64,000 nucleotides of DNA from Poa pratensis (GCA_947311845.1 CAMZMU010000069.1:12920950-12984949), one strand, 5' to 3'; shown: positions 34,956 through 47,524, counted from the stretch's first letter. Notes: generated by a model from the sequence alone, not told the origin. Translations and numbers: made by a program.

Positions 34956-36220
34956 CCCGGAAAAAATTCAGTCTCACCTTTGACATAACTAATCATCATG
35001 GCGCACACTGGTTTGCGGAAACTCAGAAAACTTTCAGCATTGTGGACGTGTAATATGAGAGAATATCTTTGTCGAAATGGATATGAAAGAATATTTAGTC
35101 TCTCACCCCTTTAGGTGCTCCACGTACGTGCTACCACTAAAAAACACTTTTAAATTTTTTAAAAAATTATAAGAAAAAATGTGAGCCTCCATAAGATATG
35201 TGTCTACAATCTCAAAAAGACAAAAGTAAAAAAAAAGGACTCTAAGAGTACATGCTATATTTGTCTTTTTTTGTTCCTCAATGTTCCTAAATAGTGTCAT
35301 TAGTGAATAGTGTAATTAGTGTGGCACGACGGTTGTGGTCGAAGCGTGATGGAATTATATAGACATGGTACGTGCTGGCATTATTAGCGAATAGTTTAAT
35401 TAGTAACAAATATAGAGTGTTGGCTATAGCTAGGCTTCGAACTGTAGCCTGCGCCGCAGTAAAGTGGTGTCAGAGTCTGCTGCAGGTCCTCTGATATGCA
35501 GAGATACGAAACCGAGGAATACATCTCCTCGTACACTGCGTGCTCCCGAATCGGCAGAACCATGGATTGAATGCGTGCAGATGCCGCCCAGGTCAGATAT
35601 GCATTTTCCAGTGCATATCATGTCAGGTTGTAAGTGGCGCGTGCTCCTGCAAGTCTGCGTGAATTAATTGCTCAAGGACACCGCGCGCCACAGAGGCGAG
35701 CAGCGGACGGCGGTCCGGCGACTTTTCTTCTTTCTTTTTTGACATGGAGCAGCAGCACACTGATATTCCATTAACTTACCTCGGCGGAATCGCTGGACGT
35801 GGCATGCCGGCGGAGCTTCAGCCTGGGCAGCTTTGAATACTCCATTGAAATTGAAGCACGTACTCTACTACTGAAAACATGCATGAGCCGACAATTTTCA
35901 TGTGCATGCTGTCGTCAGCCAAAGCGGCCGTACCGGGATGGCCCCGTCACTGCCGATGACACAATTGGTGGGCGGAAGGGAAGGTTAGGAGGAGGGTTTA
36001 GCTAGTGTTGAGAGATGTAAGAAGAGAGCAGGATCAAAAGATTCTAATCCTCCATGCACTGCACATCGAACTGGGAACAAATTCCTTATGATTAAGGAGA
36101 CATGGAGGGAAAATCTGCTTATCGAACGCATATTAACAAGTTGGCAATTTACTGGTGACCAAGTAGGCCGGCCGGCTGGAGACGTCGGCCTCGTCCACGG
36201 CTGCTGCCGCCAGTTCCGAG

Positions 36221-37127
36221 CAGTGGCGGAGCCACGTTGTAGCTGTGTAGTCATAGGACTACACGGGAATTTGGCAAGTTAATCATCCCCAGCTATGCGT
36301 ACCACGCTATTGAACACATAAGTTCTGAAAATTTACCACACAGTACCACTTGTCATCTGCTTTGGGTACGGTTTGGCTGGGCCTTGTAGCAAAGCAAAGG
36401 AAGTGCTAATTAACTTGCTTGATCCCCACAAAGCCACGATCCGTATTCCTCTCGCATGTTCGGCTCTTCTGTTTCACTTTCTGTAATCCCGTGTCCCCTG
36501 CAAATTCTCAACTGATTATGCCCCTCCTAAATCCATAATGTCTAATTAGGCGCGCCGCTCAGGCTAGGGCGCACGGCCGTGACGAACCAGGCGACGCCGC
36601 GAGTCGGTGAGAGTCGGCGGATTCGTGGTCGAGGCGGCAGTACGCACTTGGTGCGCGCCACGGCTGCTGTTATACTGCGATATACGCCTATACGCACGGA
36701 TGTTCAAATTCAACGGCGAGACGAGTCCCTTCCCCTTGTATTTGTAAGTTATGTTTCCCTTCCAATTTTCAGAATATTAGATTAGCTTAGAAAAAGGTAA
36801 TTAGTAGTTTGGTACATCAAGAGGAAATAGATAATGTGTAAGTTCTATTTTTCCTTCTCTTCCACACTGGCTAATATTCCGTTACGAGCAAGAGGAAGTG
36901 CAGAATTGTTCTTCTTTTATGCATTCAGATTTCGTTTTTCTTATTTCAAATTTTTGTCAGGGCTTAAGTTTGGTAAATGGATAGATTCATCAAGAAATGG
37001 CAGTCCAAGTCAGATGTTGCAAATTATTTTGTGCTCATGTTTTAATTTGTCTACACAAGTGTGTTCTCAAAGGATTTTTTTTAGTAATACTTGACATCAC
37101 AGGGTTTAGATCCTGGCTCCGCCACTG
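36221..37127. mobile_element. Non-autonomous hAT element in kinase intron (907 bp)
   Basis: Terminal inverted repeats cagtggcggagcca / tggctccgccactg are perfect over 14 bases. The 8-bp target duplication gttccgag is perfect (36213-36220 and 37128-37135). No transposase frame is visible. Confidence 0.93.
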
Positions 37128-37664
37128 GTTCCGAGTGCTGCTCCTGCAAGTCCCGTAATGTGCAGATACAAATTTGGCATCAAGTTTGTTTCTAATTCGA
37201 TGTGCAGGGACGAATAAAAGTGGGTCCGTTCGATTAAATTGGACGGCAGATTTACTGAAGTACTGGACGTGTACAGTAACATCAGAACTGCAGAGGAGCC
37301 ACGCCCACACAACACTAGCTACCAAATTATGGACGATTGCACGTATTAAGGAGGCAAGTATCTGGGAGATCTTCACAACAAATGTCATTAACCATTTCAA
37401 TATTTTTTCAATATGGCAAGGTGCGCGCGTACGGAAAAAACTGAAAACTTTCCAAGAGGGAAGTCCTGTAGATCGGAATTGCTTCCATATATCACACAGA
37501 TCCGATCGATCGAAGATTAACCTAGCTAGATGAAATTTTGTTTCTCCTCGATCCTCTCTTCCTAGCTACGAGCACGCAATGCATGCATGCAGGCAACTTG
37601 TTTGAAGTTTTCGGACTGGCCGCCGCCGTCGCAGCAGCGTAGTGTACTAACGTTCTACGATACA

Positions 37665-37721
37665 TTCTTCTTCTTCTTCTTCTTCTTCTTCTTCTTCTTC
37701 TTCTTCTTCTTCTTCTTCTTC
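37665..37721 (+). repeat. (TTC)19 microsatellite forming the splice-acceptor pyrimidine tract
   Basis: About 56 bp of uninterrupted TTC repeat ends in the acceptor cag at 37721-37723, directly before the membrane/H-box exon. Confidence 0.9.
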
Positions 37722-40700
37722 AGGGGATCCGGCTGGTGTTCCGGCACGAGGCGGACATGTTCCGGCGGATGGGGGTGGCCGCGGTCTGCGTCGAGTGCTC
37801 GCTCGTGGCAGTGGCGGCGGTGGCGTGCCTCTTCATGGCGCGGGCGCTGCGGCGGGCTGGGGCGCGGGAGGCGGCGCTCGAGGCCGACCTCGTGAGGCAG
37901 AAGGAGGCGCTCCAGCAGGCGGAGCGCAAGAGCATGAACAAGAGCAATGCCTTTGCCCGTGCCAGCCATGACATCCGCTCCTCGCTCGCCGCCGTCGCCG
38001 GCCTCATCGAGGTCGCCCGGCCGGAGGCGCGGGCGAACTCCAACCTCACATACTACCTCAACCAGATGGACGTCGGCACCAAGAAGCTCTTCGGTCAGTT
38101 CCCCCAATCTAGCTCTATGCATTCCATCCATGGCTCAAGAAACGGCAGGCGCATCCATGTCCATGGCGCTAGATACGTGCCATGCATTGACTCATATATT
38201 CATATATAATATATATATGCATGTAATTAATACAGTACATGATAACTTTTTTTCTTCCATATATTCTGCACCCTGGTAATTTAGGTAATGTGATCATATG
38301 TACAGTTTTGCGACTAATTCATTTACACTTTTTGGTGTACAAATGTGCAACAGTTCATTGTACGATTTTTACATATTAAAATTGCACATTTTTCACAATG
38401 TGCAATAAACCTATTTCTGTTTGATAAAATGAGATTAACGTTTAGGACAATACTAGTCGCACACTCACACACCACGTGTTTGTCATTATTAATTTTGCAG
38501 CTAGGCAAATATTTTGTCGAGTTAGCTGAGCAACCGAAAAGAATTCATGGCTTAATATTCTTTTATTTACTAAAAATGCTAGAGTACTTGTTGTGGAATG
38601 TGGGGAACTAATTAAGGATACACTCAATATATATATACTTATATAGTTACACACTCACACTTGTTACATATGTTGTTGTCTTGTAAATTTATTACCTCCA
38701 TCTCGTTGTTTGTGTGCGTTTTTTGATGCAAAAGTGACAAGTTCCTTTATTGAGCTTATGTTGATTCATCATACATTTATGTAACACGTGTGTTTGTACA
38801 TGCAGATATACTGAACACGATACTGGACATGAGCAAGGTGGAGTCCGGTAAGATGCAATTGGAGGAGGTGCAATTCAGCATGGCCGACGTCCTTGAGGAA
38901 TCCATGGACATGGCAAACGTTGTCGGCATGTCCAGAGGCGTCGAGGTGGTTTGGGACCCGTGTGACTTCTCCGTTCTCCGGTGTTTTTCCATCATCGGTG
39001 ACTGCAAGAGGTTTAAGCAAATTCTCGACAACCTGCTCGGTAACGCCATCAAGTTCACAGACGAAGGCCATGTCGTGCTACGAGCGTGGGCCAACCGCCC
39101 CATCGCTAGGACCTCCATGATAAGCACCCCCTCTAGGTTCGCCCCACGCTGGCGCGTCAGCGGGTTTTGCCAGTGGCTGCTTGGAGCAAGGGAGGACGGA
39201 GCCGAGCAGAATGCTCGGAGATCACTTCAGAATGATCCCAACTCAGTTGAGTTTTACTTCGAGGTGGTTGATACGGGTGTTGGGATACCCAAGGAGAAGA
39301 GGGAGTCGGTGTTTGAGAACTACGTTCAGGTTAAAGAAGGGCATGGCGGCACTGGCCTCGGGCTTGGAATAGTCCAATCCTTTGTAAGTGATATACACCT
39401 CGTTTCCATGCATGTTACAACTATCATAACTTTTGCTAGTTGCCACTTCTCTCAGTGTGGCCTAAAATTACAAAACTACACGGCTTAAAGTTTTACAAGT
39501 TGTATGCAACTTTAGTAAAAAACAAATCAGTGTAATTTTTGCTCTATAGGCTATATATAAATCATAGTTTCCTTGTGGATTAAGATGGCTGCAATCAAAG
39601 TGTCATCATATCGCTTCTTGTGTATTTAAAACACATAGATACAATGATATTGTTTTGTGTTTTTGTGTGAGTTCGCAAGTGTGTCAAATTGGGTGGCACG
39701 TACTATAGTTTTCACTCTATCGCTTCTTGTTTTTGTTAGAATGTAAATAATTCTCAGTCGACTGAAATTTAATTAGTTCTTGGTCAGCTGACATTATTGA
39801 ATCTTAGTTGCAACTCATGTTGAAACTTGTAACTAGTCCGAATCATGAAGCAATTCCAATGTCTGCGACAATTTTTCTCAATTGCAACCCCACTTCATAG
39901 GGTGCATAAACCGCAATGCAAATCCGACGGTTGTGAAATTGAATGAGTTCTATTTTAATTCTCATTCGATCGAGAATTAGCAAAACTATTATTATTATGG
40001 TCCACTAATATTTGTTCTACTTGTTTTGACAGGTTCGTTTGATGGGAGGAGAGATCAGCATAAAGGAGAAAGAGCCAGGAGAACCTGGAACGTGCTTCGG
40101 CTTCAACGTCTTCCTCAAGATCAGCGAGAGGCCAGATGCTGAAGAGGACACCGAGCAAGGGAGGACGACGTCGCCGTCGCTGTTCAGGGAACCCGGCTGC
40201 TTCAAAGGCGGGCACTGCGTCCTCCTCGTGCACGGCGGCGAGACCCGCCGCATCCTGCAGACATGGATAGAGAGCGTCGGGATGAAGGTCTGGCCCGTCC
40301 CGCGCGCCGAGCTCCTCGCCCCGATCCTCGAGAAGGCGCGCGCCGCCGCGGGCGCCTCGCCGTCGAGGCCGGCTTCGATGTCCTCGTCGCAGGGCGGCGG
40401 CGCGGGCGACTTCGACGGCGCCACCGACCGGTGCTTCAGCTCCAAGGAGATGGTCACCCAGGTCCTGCGGAACGGCAGCGGCAACCACGCCGGGCACCTC
40501 CACCCGTTCGGCCTGCTCGTCGTCGTCGACATCTCCGGCGGGAGGCTCCACGAGGTCTCCCGAGAGGCGGCGGCGAGCCTCGCCAAGACCCAGCATCAGG
40601 TGCCGTGCAGGGTCGTGTGCCTGACGGACCTCAAGACCTCCTCGGAGGATCTGAGGAGGTTCAGGGAGGCGGCGAGCTGCGACCTCGCTCTGCGCAAGCC

Positions 40701-41423
40701 CATCCACGGCTCCCGGCTGTGCGAGCTCCTCCAGACCATGAGAGACCTCCAGGCCTCCCCGTTCCAGCAGCAGCATCCGTATCAGGTGGGGATCACCATC
40801 AATGAAGAACTGCCGGCGGCGTCTGAAATCACGGTCGCGGCGGCGCCTCAGGGACCGCCCGGAGTTGGAGACGACAAGCCGCTGGAAGGGATGCGCGTGC
40901 TGCTGGTAGAAGACACCATGGTGCTGCAGACCATCCAGAAGAAGATGCTGACCACTCTGGGAGCAGCCGTGGAGATTGCAGGGGATGGGTCCAAGGCTGT
41001 GGCCATGTTCACCCAAGCTCTCCAGAATGCAAGTGTTGGTATTTCAGAGGATCATGCAGATGCAGTGGCATTGCCCTATGATTTGATTTTCATGGACTGC
41101 CAGGTAGTACTTTTTTCCAGCAACAACATGCCAAGCATCAATTCAGTTTTTTGTTTCGGATGATGGTTTTGACATTGCTGACAACTGTATCTTGTTTGTT
41201 TCAGATGCCAGTGATGGATGGCTATGAGGCGACGAAGCGCATCCGCGAGGAGGAAAGCCGTCACGGGATCCACACCCCGATCATCGCGCTGACTGCGCAT
41301 TCTGAGGAGGAGGATCTGCAGGAGACCATCAAAGCAGGGATGGATCTCCACCTGACCAAGCCAATACAGAGGAAGAAGATTGTGGAGGCTGTTTATCAGG
41401 TCTGCAAGGAAGACAAAAACTGA

Positions 41424-42115
41424 TGCTGTTCGTTCCCCCGGCCACATGATTACAGTCGAGATGTGGGGGTTTTTCAGTGATTAGGCTGCTGCTGCTGATG
41501 ATGATGATGACGGCTTATATCTGGACATCTGGTTACTGTTATGGAATTAGTAACAGTCTTTTAGGATGTGGCATGTATCTGGTTACTGACTTACTGTTAT
41601 GCAGTTAGCAGTAGTCTTCTAGGATCCAACTGGACTGGAGTGGAACCTCTAGCAGCAGCAGCTCAACTTTGGTGTTGCAGCAAACTCAGGTTTACTCTTG
41701 ATCTATGTATGTGATGTGAACTCGAAAAATAATTATTGTTAAGTTGAATTTCCAGGAATTTCTTTGAATTTTTCTAGTGCAACATACAGTAGAGGTTATC
41801 ATGTTGCTTTCTTAGTGCTACAGAATTTTAGTTAACATGTCACGCCATAGGAAAACCGACACAGGTTTGATTAGATGAGGACCTGACATTACAGCAATAT
41901 ATTTGCTACTTATGAATTTGGGATGATCTGAGCTTAACTTCCATAACCTACTCTACAGGAGAAAGAAAGTACAGATTATTACAAGCCACTGAAAATCCCT
42001 AGCTAGTTGTCCCAAATATCTAGTGTACACAAGCGTAGCTGGTAAATACCCCCTAAGAATAACTGTACAATCTCCTCTTGTCTGTAGAGGACTAGCCTAA
42101 ATAATACTGTAGCTC
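41424..42115. other. Intergenic 3' region between convergent genes
   Basis: About 690 bp that must hold the 3' UTRs of both the kinase (+) and the response regulator (-). No other gene is seen. A gctgctgctgatgatgatgatga microsatellite-like stretch is at 41488-41510. Confidence 0.6.
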
Positions 42116-45100
42116 TCATATGCAGGCACCTAGTGGGAAAAGTTCGCACCCCAGGTCGTTATCGGTGAACGGCACATCGTTGTTCTCCTGCGTTGAAATC
42201 AGAATAAGACTTGAGAAGGATCTTGTAATATAGGTTTACTGAGGGTGGATCAGTGCTAGACTGCCAGTGATTTAAAAAGAAATATCCATATACAAACATA
42301 GTGGAATTTTAAGGAAAATAAATACAAGATTGGCTCTGTTGACTTTCTTACCACTTTGATTATGGAATTGAGAAGTCCGTCAAAATTGCAGCTACTGGAA
42401 TTAAACCCACCCTGCAGCTTTGAAATTCCGAAATCATACGCGTCGGTCTGTTCCGGCACACTGGCATCACCATTACAGTTAAAGCCTCCATTGTTCAGCC
42501 TCTGGTTGTGTATATGGTCTTGGCTCATTCCATCCATTCTATGTCTAGAATTGCTTGCAACTCCAAAGTGCAAGTATTTTGAATGTCTCTCGATATCAGA
42601 AGGGAGCATCGTCGTACTACCAGAAGAACTAGCTCCACATATGGACTTGTTGGCTGCTATAAGGCTCCCAGAAGGGAAAACTGACACTCCTTCTGGAAAC
42701 TTCCCTTTTTGGTCCATCTCTTGTTCTGGAGCCACAAAGCTAGCATCCAGTTTTGTTGCACCGACACTATCGAATGGGATTTGCAACGGTAACTTGTCAA
42801 CAGAAAACCCATCATTAATTGGAAGAGCACTCTGCTGGGATATACTAGAATCCCGCAAATTAGCGGGAAGTCCGACAGACCTTTCGAGCAGTCCTGAACT
42901 TGCAGTTGGTATTCTTATTGATGGATGGGCTCCAACTTTGACATGTGTGCACTCCAGAAGCTCCACTGGTTGCAGTGAACTGCTTGTAACTCTTTGGAGT
43001 GTGCCAGACATAGTGTTAGCCAGAGCACTCCCAGAAAAGACAGAAGACAGATCATTGGTTTCTTGATGGATCCACTTCTGCTGGAGCCCAAGCGACGCGG
43101 TCAAGCCTTGCGCTAAATTTGCTTGTTGGTTTTCTTGTAAGTTCACAATGTGGAATTTATTAGCATCACCAATGCAATGACTTACTTCGCCATTGCTGCT
43201 TGCACACTGAATTGCCTTGGAAGGAGCAAGGTCCTGAAGCCCAAATGCCGTGGCACCAGCACCGCTTAGCAGTCCATGTGGATTGAAAGATGAAAGACCA
43301 GCAGAAGGGGCAAAAGGTTGATAACCATGAAGTCCTTCAAATGCTCCCATGTGCAAAAAGGGGTCTCTACCTCCAAAAGCAGCAGCAATGCTGGCTTGCT
43401 GTGATGCCACCGCACTTAGCCGTCTGAGGTATAGCCTGTACTTCTGCATGACATATAAAATCAATTGATTAGACATTGAGGCAAGTATGCATTCAGGGAA
43501 TCACAATGGCAAATATTTCATGCCTGAGGTATATAACCATAAGAATTCTGAACAAGATACAGTCATGAGATAACTGTTTCCTGGTTTGGCATGTAGATTC
43601 TAGCGGAACTACTCCCTCCATTCCAAATTAAATGACTTCACTTTGTCAAAATATAGATGTATTTATACTTGTAACATGTCTAGGTACATCCACATGTTGA
43701 CAAGTAGAAGTCATTTAAATTGGAACGGAGGGAGTACATGATAGAACCTACAGATATTATAAAAAACTAGAAATTTTCTTAACCTTTTCATATCAGGCTT
43801 GTAATAAAAAAAATCTATCAATACGTCGAGATGCAAAAATTGTGTTTTCTCGATTTTTGCAAACAAAAAGGTGCACAACAGGGTTTACATATACAGCTTA
43901 TGTAATCTGGACAAATGCAGGGTTGTGCCAATGTCTTCCTTCTAGCCGGTTGTGGAAGTGAAACAATGTAGGAGAAAATCTACGGTAAACTGTACAGAAG
44001 TACATACTAATTTGAACATTTTATGCTAGCCTAGTTAGATTTAATCTACTAGTCTACATGTTTGGAGGAAGAGTATGAGCAAGCTGCTATTCACATTAGA
44101 TATGTCCATGTTCAGGTTTTCTGAAAAGTTCAGTATAATGAGCAGAAATGTTTCTTGCATATGATTTATTCCAAACCAACTGAACATATGAAATTGCACA
44201 GAAATGGGAAGGTGAAATGATGGAAGTGCAAAGCTACAATATTTGACTCATTTTACATGAGCATGAGGACCTTGTCATGATAAAATATTTCTTCAACAAA
44301 GCAAGCCAAAATACCACATTATGCTCTGGTCTGCAACTTAGGTATATCCGATACCAAATATAAGAAGGGCAAAACACACTGCATAACAAATATATATGTA
44401 AAAAAAACTTTAAGACAGTTTCCCAAAAATGTACTTTGCACATAATGCTACTTCCTCTGTCCCACAACATAAGACGTTTTAGCAAGCTAAAATTGTGGAT
44501 AGGAGGGAGTAAGGCTACTTTGCACATAATGTTCGTGGCAAAAAATCTTTATGTGCATCACATGCTCATGAATGAAAGGAAAAAAATTCAAAGATTTAAT
44601 AGTGGAAGTAAATGACATGCTACCGTACCTGCAGATGACTCGCAACGTTTTCCCTGGTGAGCTTCTCCACGTTCATAAGCTCAAGTATTCTTTTCGGTAC
44701 AGCTTCTGCATCGAAACAGTAAGAGAAAGGACACAGCATCAATGAGTTGCTGCAAACCTGCAAGCACATTTAACAGAAAAGCAAAAAAGCAACGTGGGGA
44801 CTGTTTTCTTACTATCAATCCCGAGATGGTTGACAGCAGCAACAAATTTCCGATGCAGCTCCACTGACCACACAACTCGTGGCTTTTTCGATGCCGAGGG
44901 CTCGTCGTTATCTTGACCATCGTTGTCCTCGCCTTCGTCTTCATCTTCGCTATGTGGTTCTTTCCTCTTCTTGCTGGCCATGCTACCCTGGCCAGATGAA
45001 CCACAGGTAACCTGGCTTAGCCCATGGTACGAATCTGCGGTTGGCTGCTTACTAAATTCCTTGGAGAAATCAAGGTTACTGGGTTCCCGGTTACTGAACT

Positions 45101-46094
45101 TCCTCCTCACAACATGCTGCCACACGTTCCGAAGCTCTTCGATGCGAACAGGTTTTAGGAGATAGTCGCAGGCACCATGGGTTATCCCCATCAGTACAGT
45201 TTTTGTCTCTCCATTTACCGATAACACTGCATGAGTTGAATGGTACTTTGTTAGCACCCATCTTGTAAACAGTGAAAGCAACATTACTCAACAATAAGCA
45301 GTACCAAGAATTAACAGTGTGCTAAGAGGAAGTTGTTAACTTACTGATGACAGGGAGGTCCATTTCAAGCCCCACGAGCTCGAGGAGCTTGAAACCGTCC
45401 ATATCAGGCATGTGGACGTCGCTAATAACCAGATCAAACATGTCCTTGTTCTCCCTTAACAGGTTCAGTGCAGTAATGGCCTGGTTGGTGGTTGTGACTG
45501 TCGAGGAGGCAGCATATGCTCTTATCAGTTTACAATTGTTGAAAGCAGAGGAAGGACACATAATTAATAAGCATTGCGTTGCATCATAAGGCTATTAAGA
45601 ACTTAAGACCTCCAACATTTCCTCAAGTGAAGTATAGATTCAAGTATCAGAAAACATCTGTAAAATATATGGTTGTAATATGCATGTCAGAACAGGGCAG
45701 CAGTTTTTTTACTCTGCATGTGGAAACTCTTGCAACTGCAGATGCAATTAAGCAAAATAAATTACCAATTGCACTATATAGTACAATGCAAATAGCAGCA
45801 GAAATTCAGTAAGAAAGCTTGATAAGAACAGATGATTGGTGAGTGAAAGTGCACAACTAGCGGCAGGTAAGTAATATGGACCTATAACAAAATGAAGTTT
45901 CTTAAACAAAACACACAATGAAGTGCAAGCAGGTTCTGACCATGATACTGGCAGCGGCGAAGGAGGCCCTCCAGAACCTTAAGGCACACCGGGTCGTCGT
46001 CGACGGCGAGTACACGCATGCCGACGGGGAACTGGTCCCTCTCCCTCCCCATCAACCCCTTCCTGGCCTCCATCACCATGGCGTCCAGAAGCAT
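42116..46094 (-). CDS. Type-B response regulator (receiver + GARP/Myb DNA-binding)
   Basis: A nuclear transcription factor that activates cytokinin-response genes when its receiver is phosphorylated. Six exons on -: 46094-45941, 45497-45345, 45226-44813, 44705-44629, 43443-42352 and 42187-42116, all GT/AG, together 1962 nt (653 aa plus stop), within the usual 600-700 aa. Receiver (about residues 20-140): acidic pocket [11 protein letters not shown], phospho-acceptor D in [14 protein letters not shown] in [11 protein letters not shown]. Linker with basic signals SKKRKE and an acidic DEDEGEDND run. GARP domain (about 225-285): [19 protein letters not shown], then [19 protein letters not shown] and SHLQKYRLYL. 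The long C-terminus is Q/S-rich as in the family, ending [11 protein letters not shown]. An in-frame ATG at 46139 would add 15 residues; I prefer 46094 because such proteins usually start close to the receiver. Closest by recall to rice ORR21-24 types. Confidence 0.93.
43612..43734. mobile_element. Stowaway MITE in response-regulator intron (123 bp)
   Basis: The ends ctccctccattcc... and ...ggaacggagggag are inverted repeats, with TA on both sides (43610-43611 and 43735-43736). It lies in intron 4. Confidence 0.88.
44451..44509. mobile_element. Short Stowaway MITE in same intron (59 bp)
   Basis: cttcctctgtccc... to ...aggagggag with 'aagacgtttta' inside; TA flanks (44449-44450 and 44510-44511). 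A further 16-bp direct repeat tactttgcacataatg flanks it (44432-44447 and 44516-44531). Confidence 0.7.
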
Positions 46095-46850
46095 CCCAGT
46101 TTGACCCAATTCACAGCACCTTAACAACTCTGTATGCACTACCCACTACACTGAAATGACCTTCAGGGCTCCCCAACTGGCTCAATTCGAAGCAAGAAAC
46201 CTAACCCTAAGACAATAAATCCACCCAGTTGACCCGATTCCCAACACGAATTGGGAACGATTAAGCCAACCCTGAGAAGCTAACGGCAGCCAAGAGCAAG
46301 AAAGGGAAAAACTTTCCTCAAGCCCTCAACATCAACGCCACCTGAACACGGAAGGGAAAGCTATAAAGCCCCAATCGCTGCCAACTACCTGTAGCCGAAA
46401 TTACTCCGGGAAGAAGAAACGATCAGCAAAACGAAAAGAAGAAAGAAGCAGGTGGATTTGGATTCTGGAACACCGGTGGAGACTAGACGAGACGGTAGGA
46501 GGAGAAGCCTTCAAGAACGAACCCACTACTACTGCTCATCCATCATTATTGAAGCCGAGAAGAGGTTGGGAAAGCAAAAGGCTAAAAGGAAAGCAAGGAC
46601 ACACACACGCACAGAGAACAGAGGGGGAGAAAAAAAAAAAAGCAGAGACAGACAGTGACACTCCAGGTGACCAAACAAGCAAGCAAGCAAGACCCTGTGC
46701 TCAGCTCAACTCAGCTCGGCCACACCAAGCAAGCAACCAAGTAAGCGGGGAGAGGATGATGGAGAAGAAGCCAAAACCGCAGCAGCGGCGCACTTGAGAA
46801 GGGCGTTGTTTGGGGAGGTTGAAGAGGCAGCGCGAGATGGCGATGGAAAG
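46095..46850 (-). promoter_or_regulatory. Leader of the type-B regulator, ~750 nt
   Basis: If transcription starts ~30 bases below the TATA box, this is an unusually long 5' leader (possibly with an intron). It is purine-rich on + around 46420-46660. Alternative in-frame ATG at 46139. Confidence 0.5.
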
Positions 46851-46874
46851 CAAAGTTTTGGACTCTTGGTGGAC

Positions 46875-46882
46875 GATTTATA
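46875..46882 (-). promoter_or_regulatory. TATA box (TATAAATC) of type-B regulator
   Basis: On the - strand TATAAATC is followed by gtccaccaagagtcc. Position and orientation fit the response-regulator gene. Confidence 0.5.
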
Positions 46883-47318
46883 GGGGGGAAGAGGTGGCAC
46901 GCATGGTGACAAGGCTCCTGCATATGAGGCAAGACTACAATGAGCAACTCTGGGGCCCGCGGGCCACAATCTTCCAATTCCAGTTTTGGCGCTCTCGTTA
47001 TTTTTCATTCCCTTTGATTTCTACCACGGTGATTTAAACTGTTACCGTGGCCCGTGGGTTGAAAAGCGAAAAGCAAAATAGTGATGGGGAAGAGGAAGAG
47101 GAAGAGGAAGAGTATGTTGTTGCTGTTTGACGGTTTGAGAGGCATGGAAAAAGATATGTTTATACCATTTTTTCTCAATCTTTATATTGTTAGTACAACC
47201 CTAGCCTACCGGGTCGCCTCGCGGGCGATCGCCCTCCGTTGCAAAAAAGAAGAAGGCTTAGCCACCGCAGTTACCTCATAGTGGTCAGCGACCTACCTTG
47301 CAGCGCCTTGGTGCGGTG
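46883..47318. other. Upstream of response regulator, nothing further recognised
   Basis: Contains a GAAGAG purine repeat (47090-47112). No gene. Confidence 0.4.
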
Positions 47319-47326
47319 GCTGGTGC

Positions 47327-47524
47327 CAGTGGCGGGTCTAGGATGAAATTGGTGGGGGTGCCAAGCTTACAAGCTTCCCTATTATACTTAGCATTTAGCA
47401 AAAATTAGTCCAAGTACATGTAGCAATTAGCAAGAATTGATCCAAATATTAGTACCTAAATGAATTTCTACATATTTTAGGGGGTGCCATGGCACCCATG
47501 GCACCCCCATTGGATACGCCCCTG
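47327..47524. mobile_element. hAT MITE (198 bp)
   Basis: The ends cagtggcgggtc... and ...tacgcccctg are short imperfect inverted repeats. The 8-bp target duplication gctggtgc is perfect (47319-47326 and 47525-47532). Confidence 0.9.

Larger units (their letters stand above)
33114..37723 (+). other. 4.6-kb intron of the kinase gene
   Basis: It begins gtacgt and ends in a (TTC)n tract followed by cag. It contains an imperfect inverted-repeat stretch (34590-34960), AT-rich sequence and a 907-bp hAT element. Short frames at 33371-33577 and 35464-35667 have no recognisable content. Confidence 0.7.
32459..41423 (+). pseudogene. CKI1-type hybrid histidine kinase gene; kinase half intact, sensor exon damaged
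   Basis: This family of membrane hybrid histidine kinases, with Arabidopsis CKI1 as the named member, phosphorylates Hpt proteins that act on type-B response regulators. Exons on +: 32459-33113 (extracellular sensor), 37724-38093 (membrane segment, H box), 38806-39383 (dimerisation and ATPase), 40033-41103 (pseudo-receiver and receiver start), 41205-41423 (receiver end); all joints have GT/AG. The last four give 745 codons plus stop with no break. Motifs: H in FARASHDIRSS; N box DNLLGNAIKFT; G1 DTGVGIP; F box VFENYVQV; G2 GTGLGLG; receiver LLVEDTM, phospho-acceptor D in IFMDCQMPVMDG, K in LTKPI. A degenerate receiver (CVLLVHGG) lies between. The sensor exon has TAA at 32519-32521 and a one-base frame gain between about 32640 and 32700. 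The N-terminal exon was not found. It may be a pseudogene, or may make a shortened kinase. Confidence 0.85.

Noticed and set aside
39955..41016. 353-codon frame on the minus strand
   Set aside because: Antisense to the verified kinase exon 40033-41103; GC-rich third positions keep it open.
42356..43066. 236-codon frame on the plus strand
   Set aside because: Shadow of the large last-but-one exon of the response regulator.
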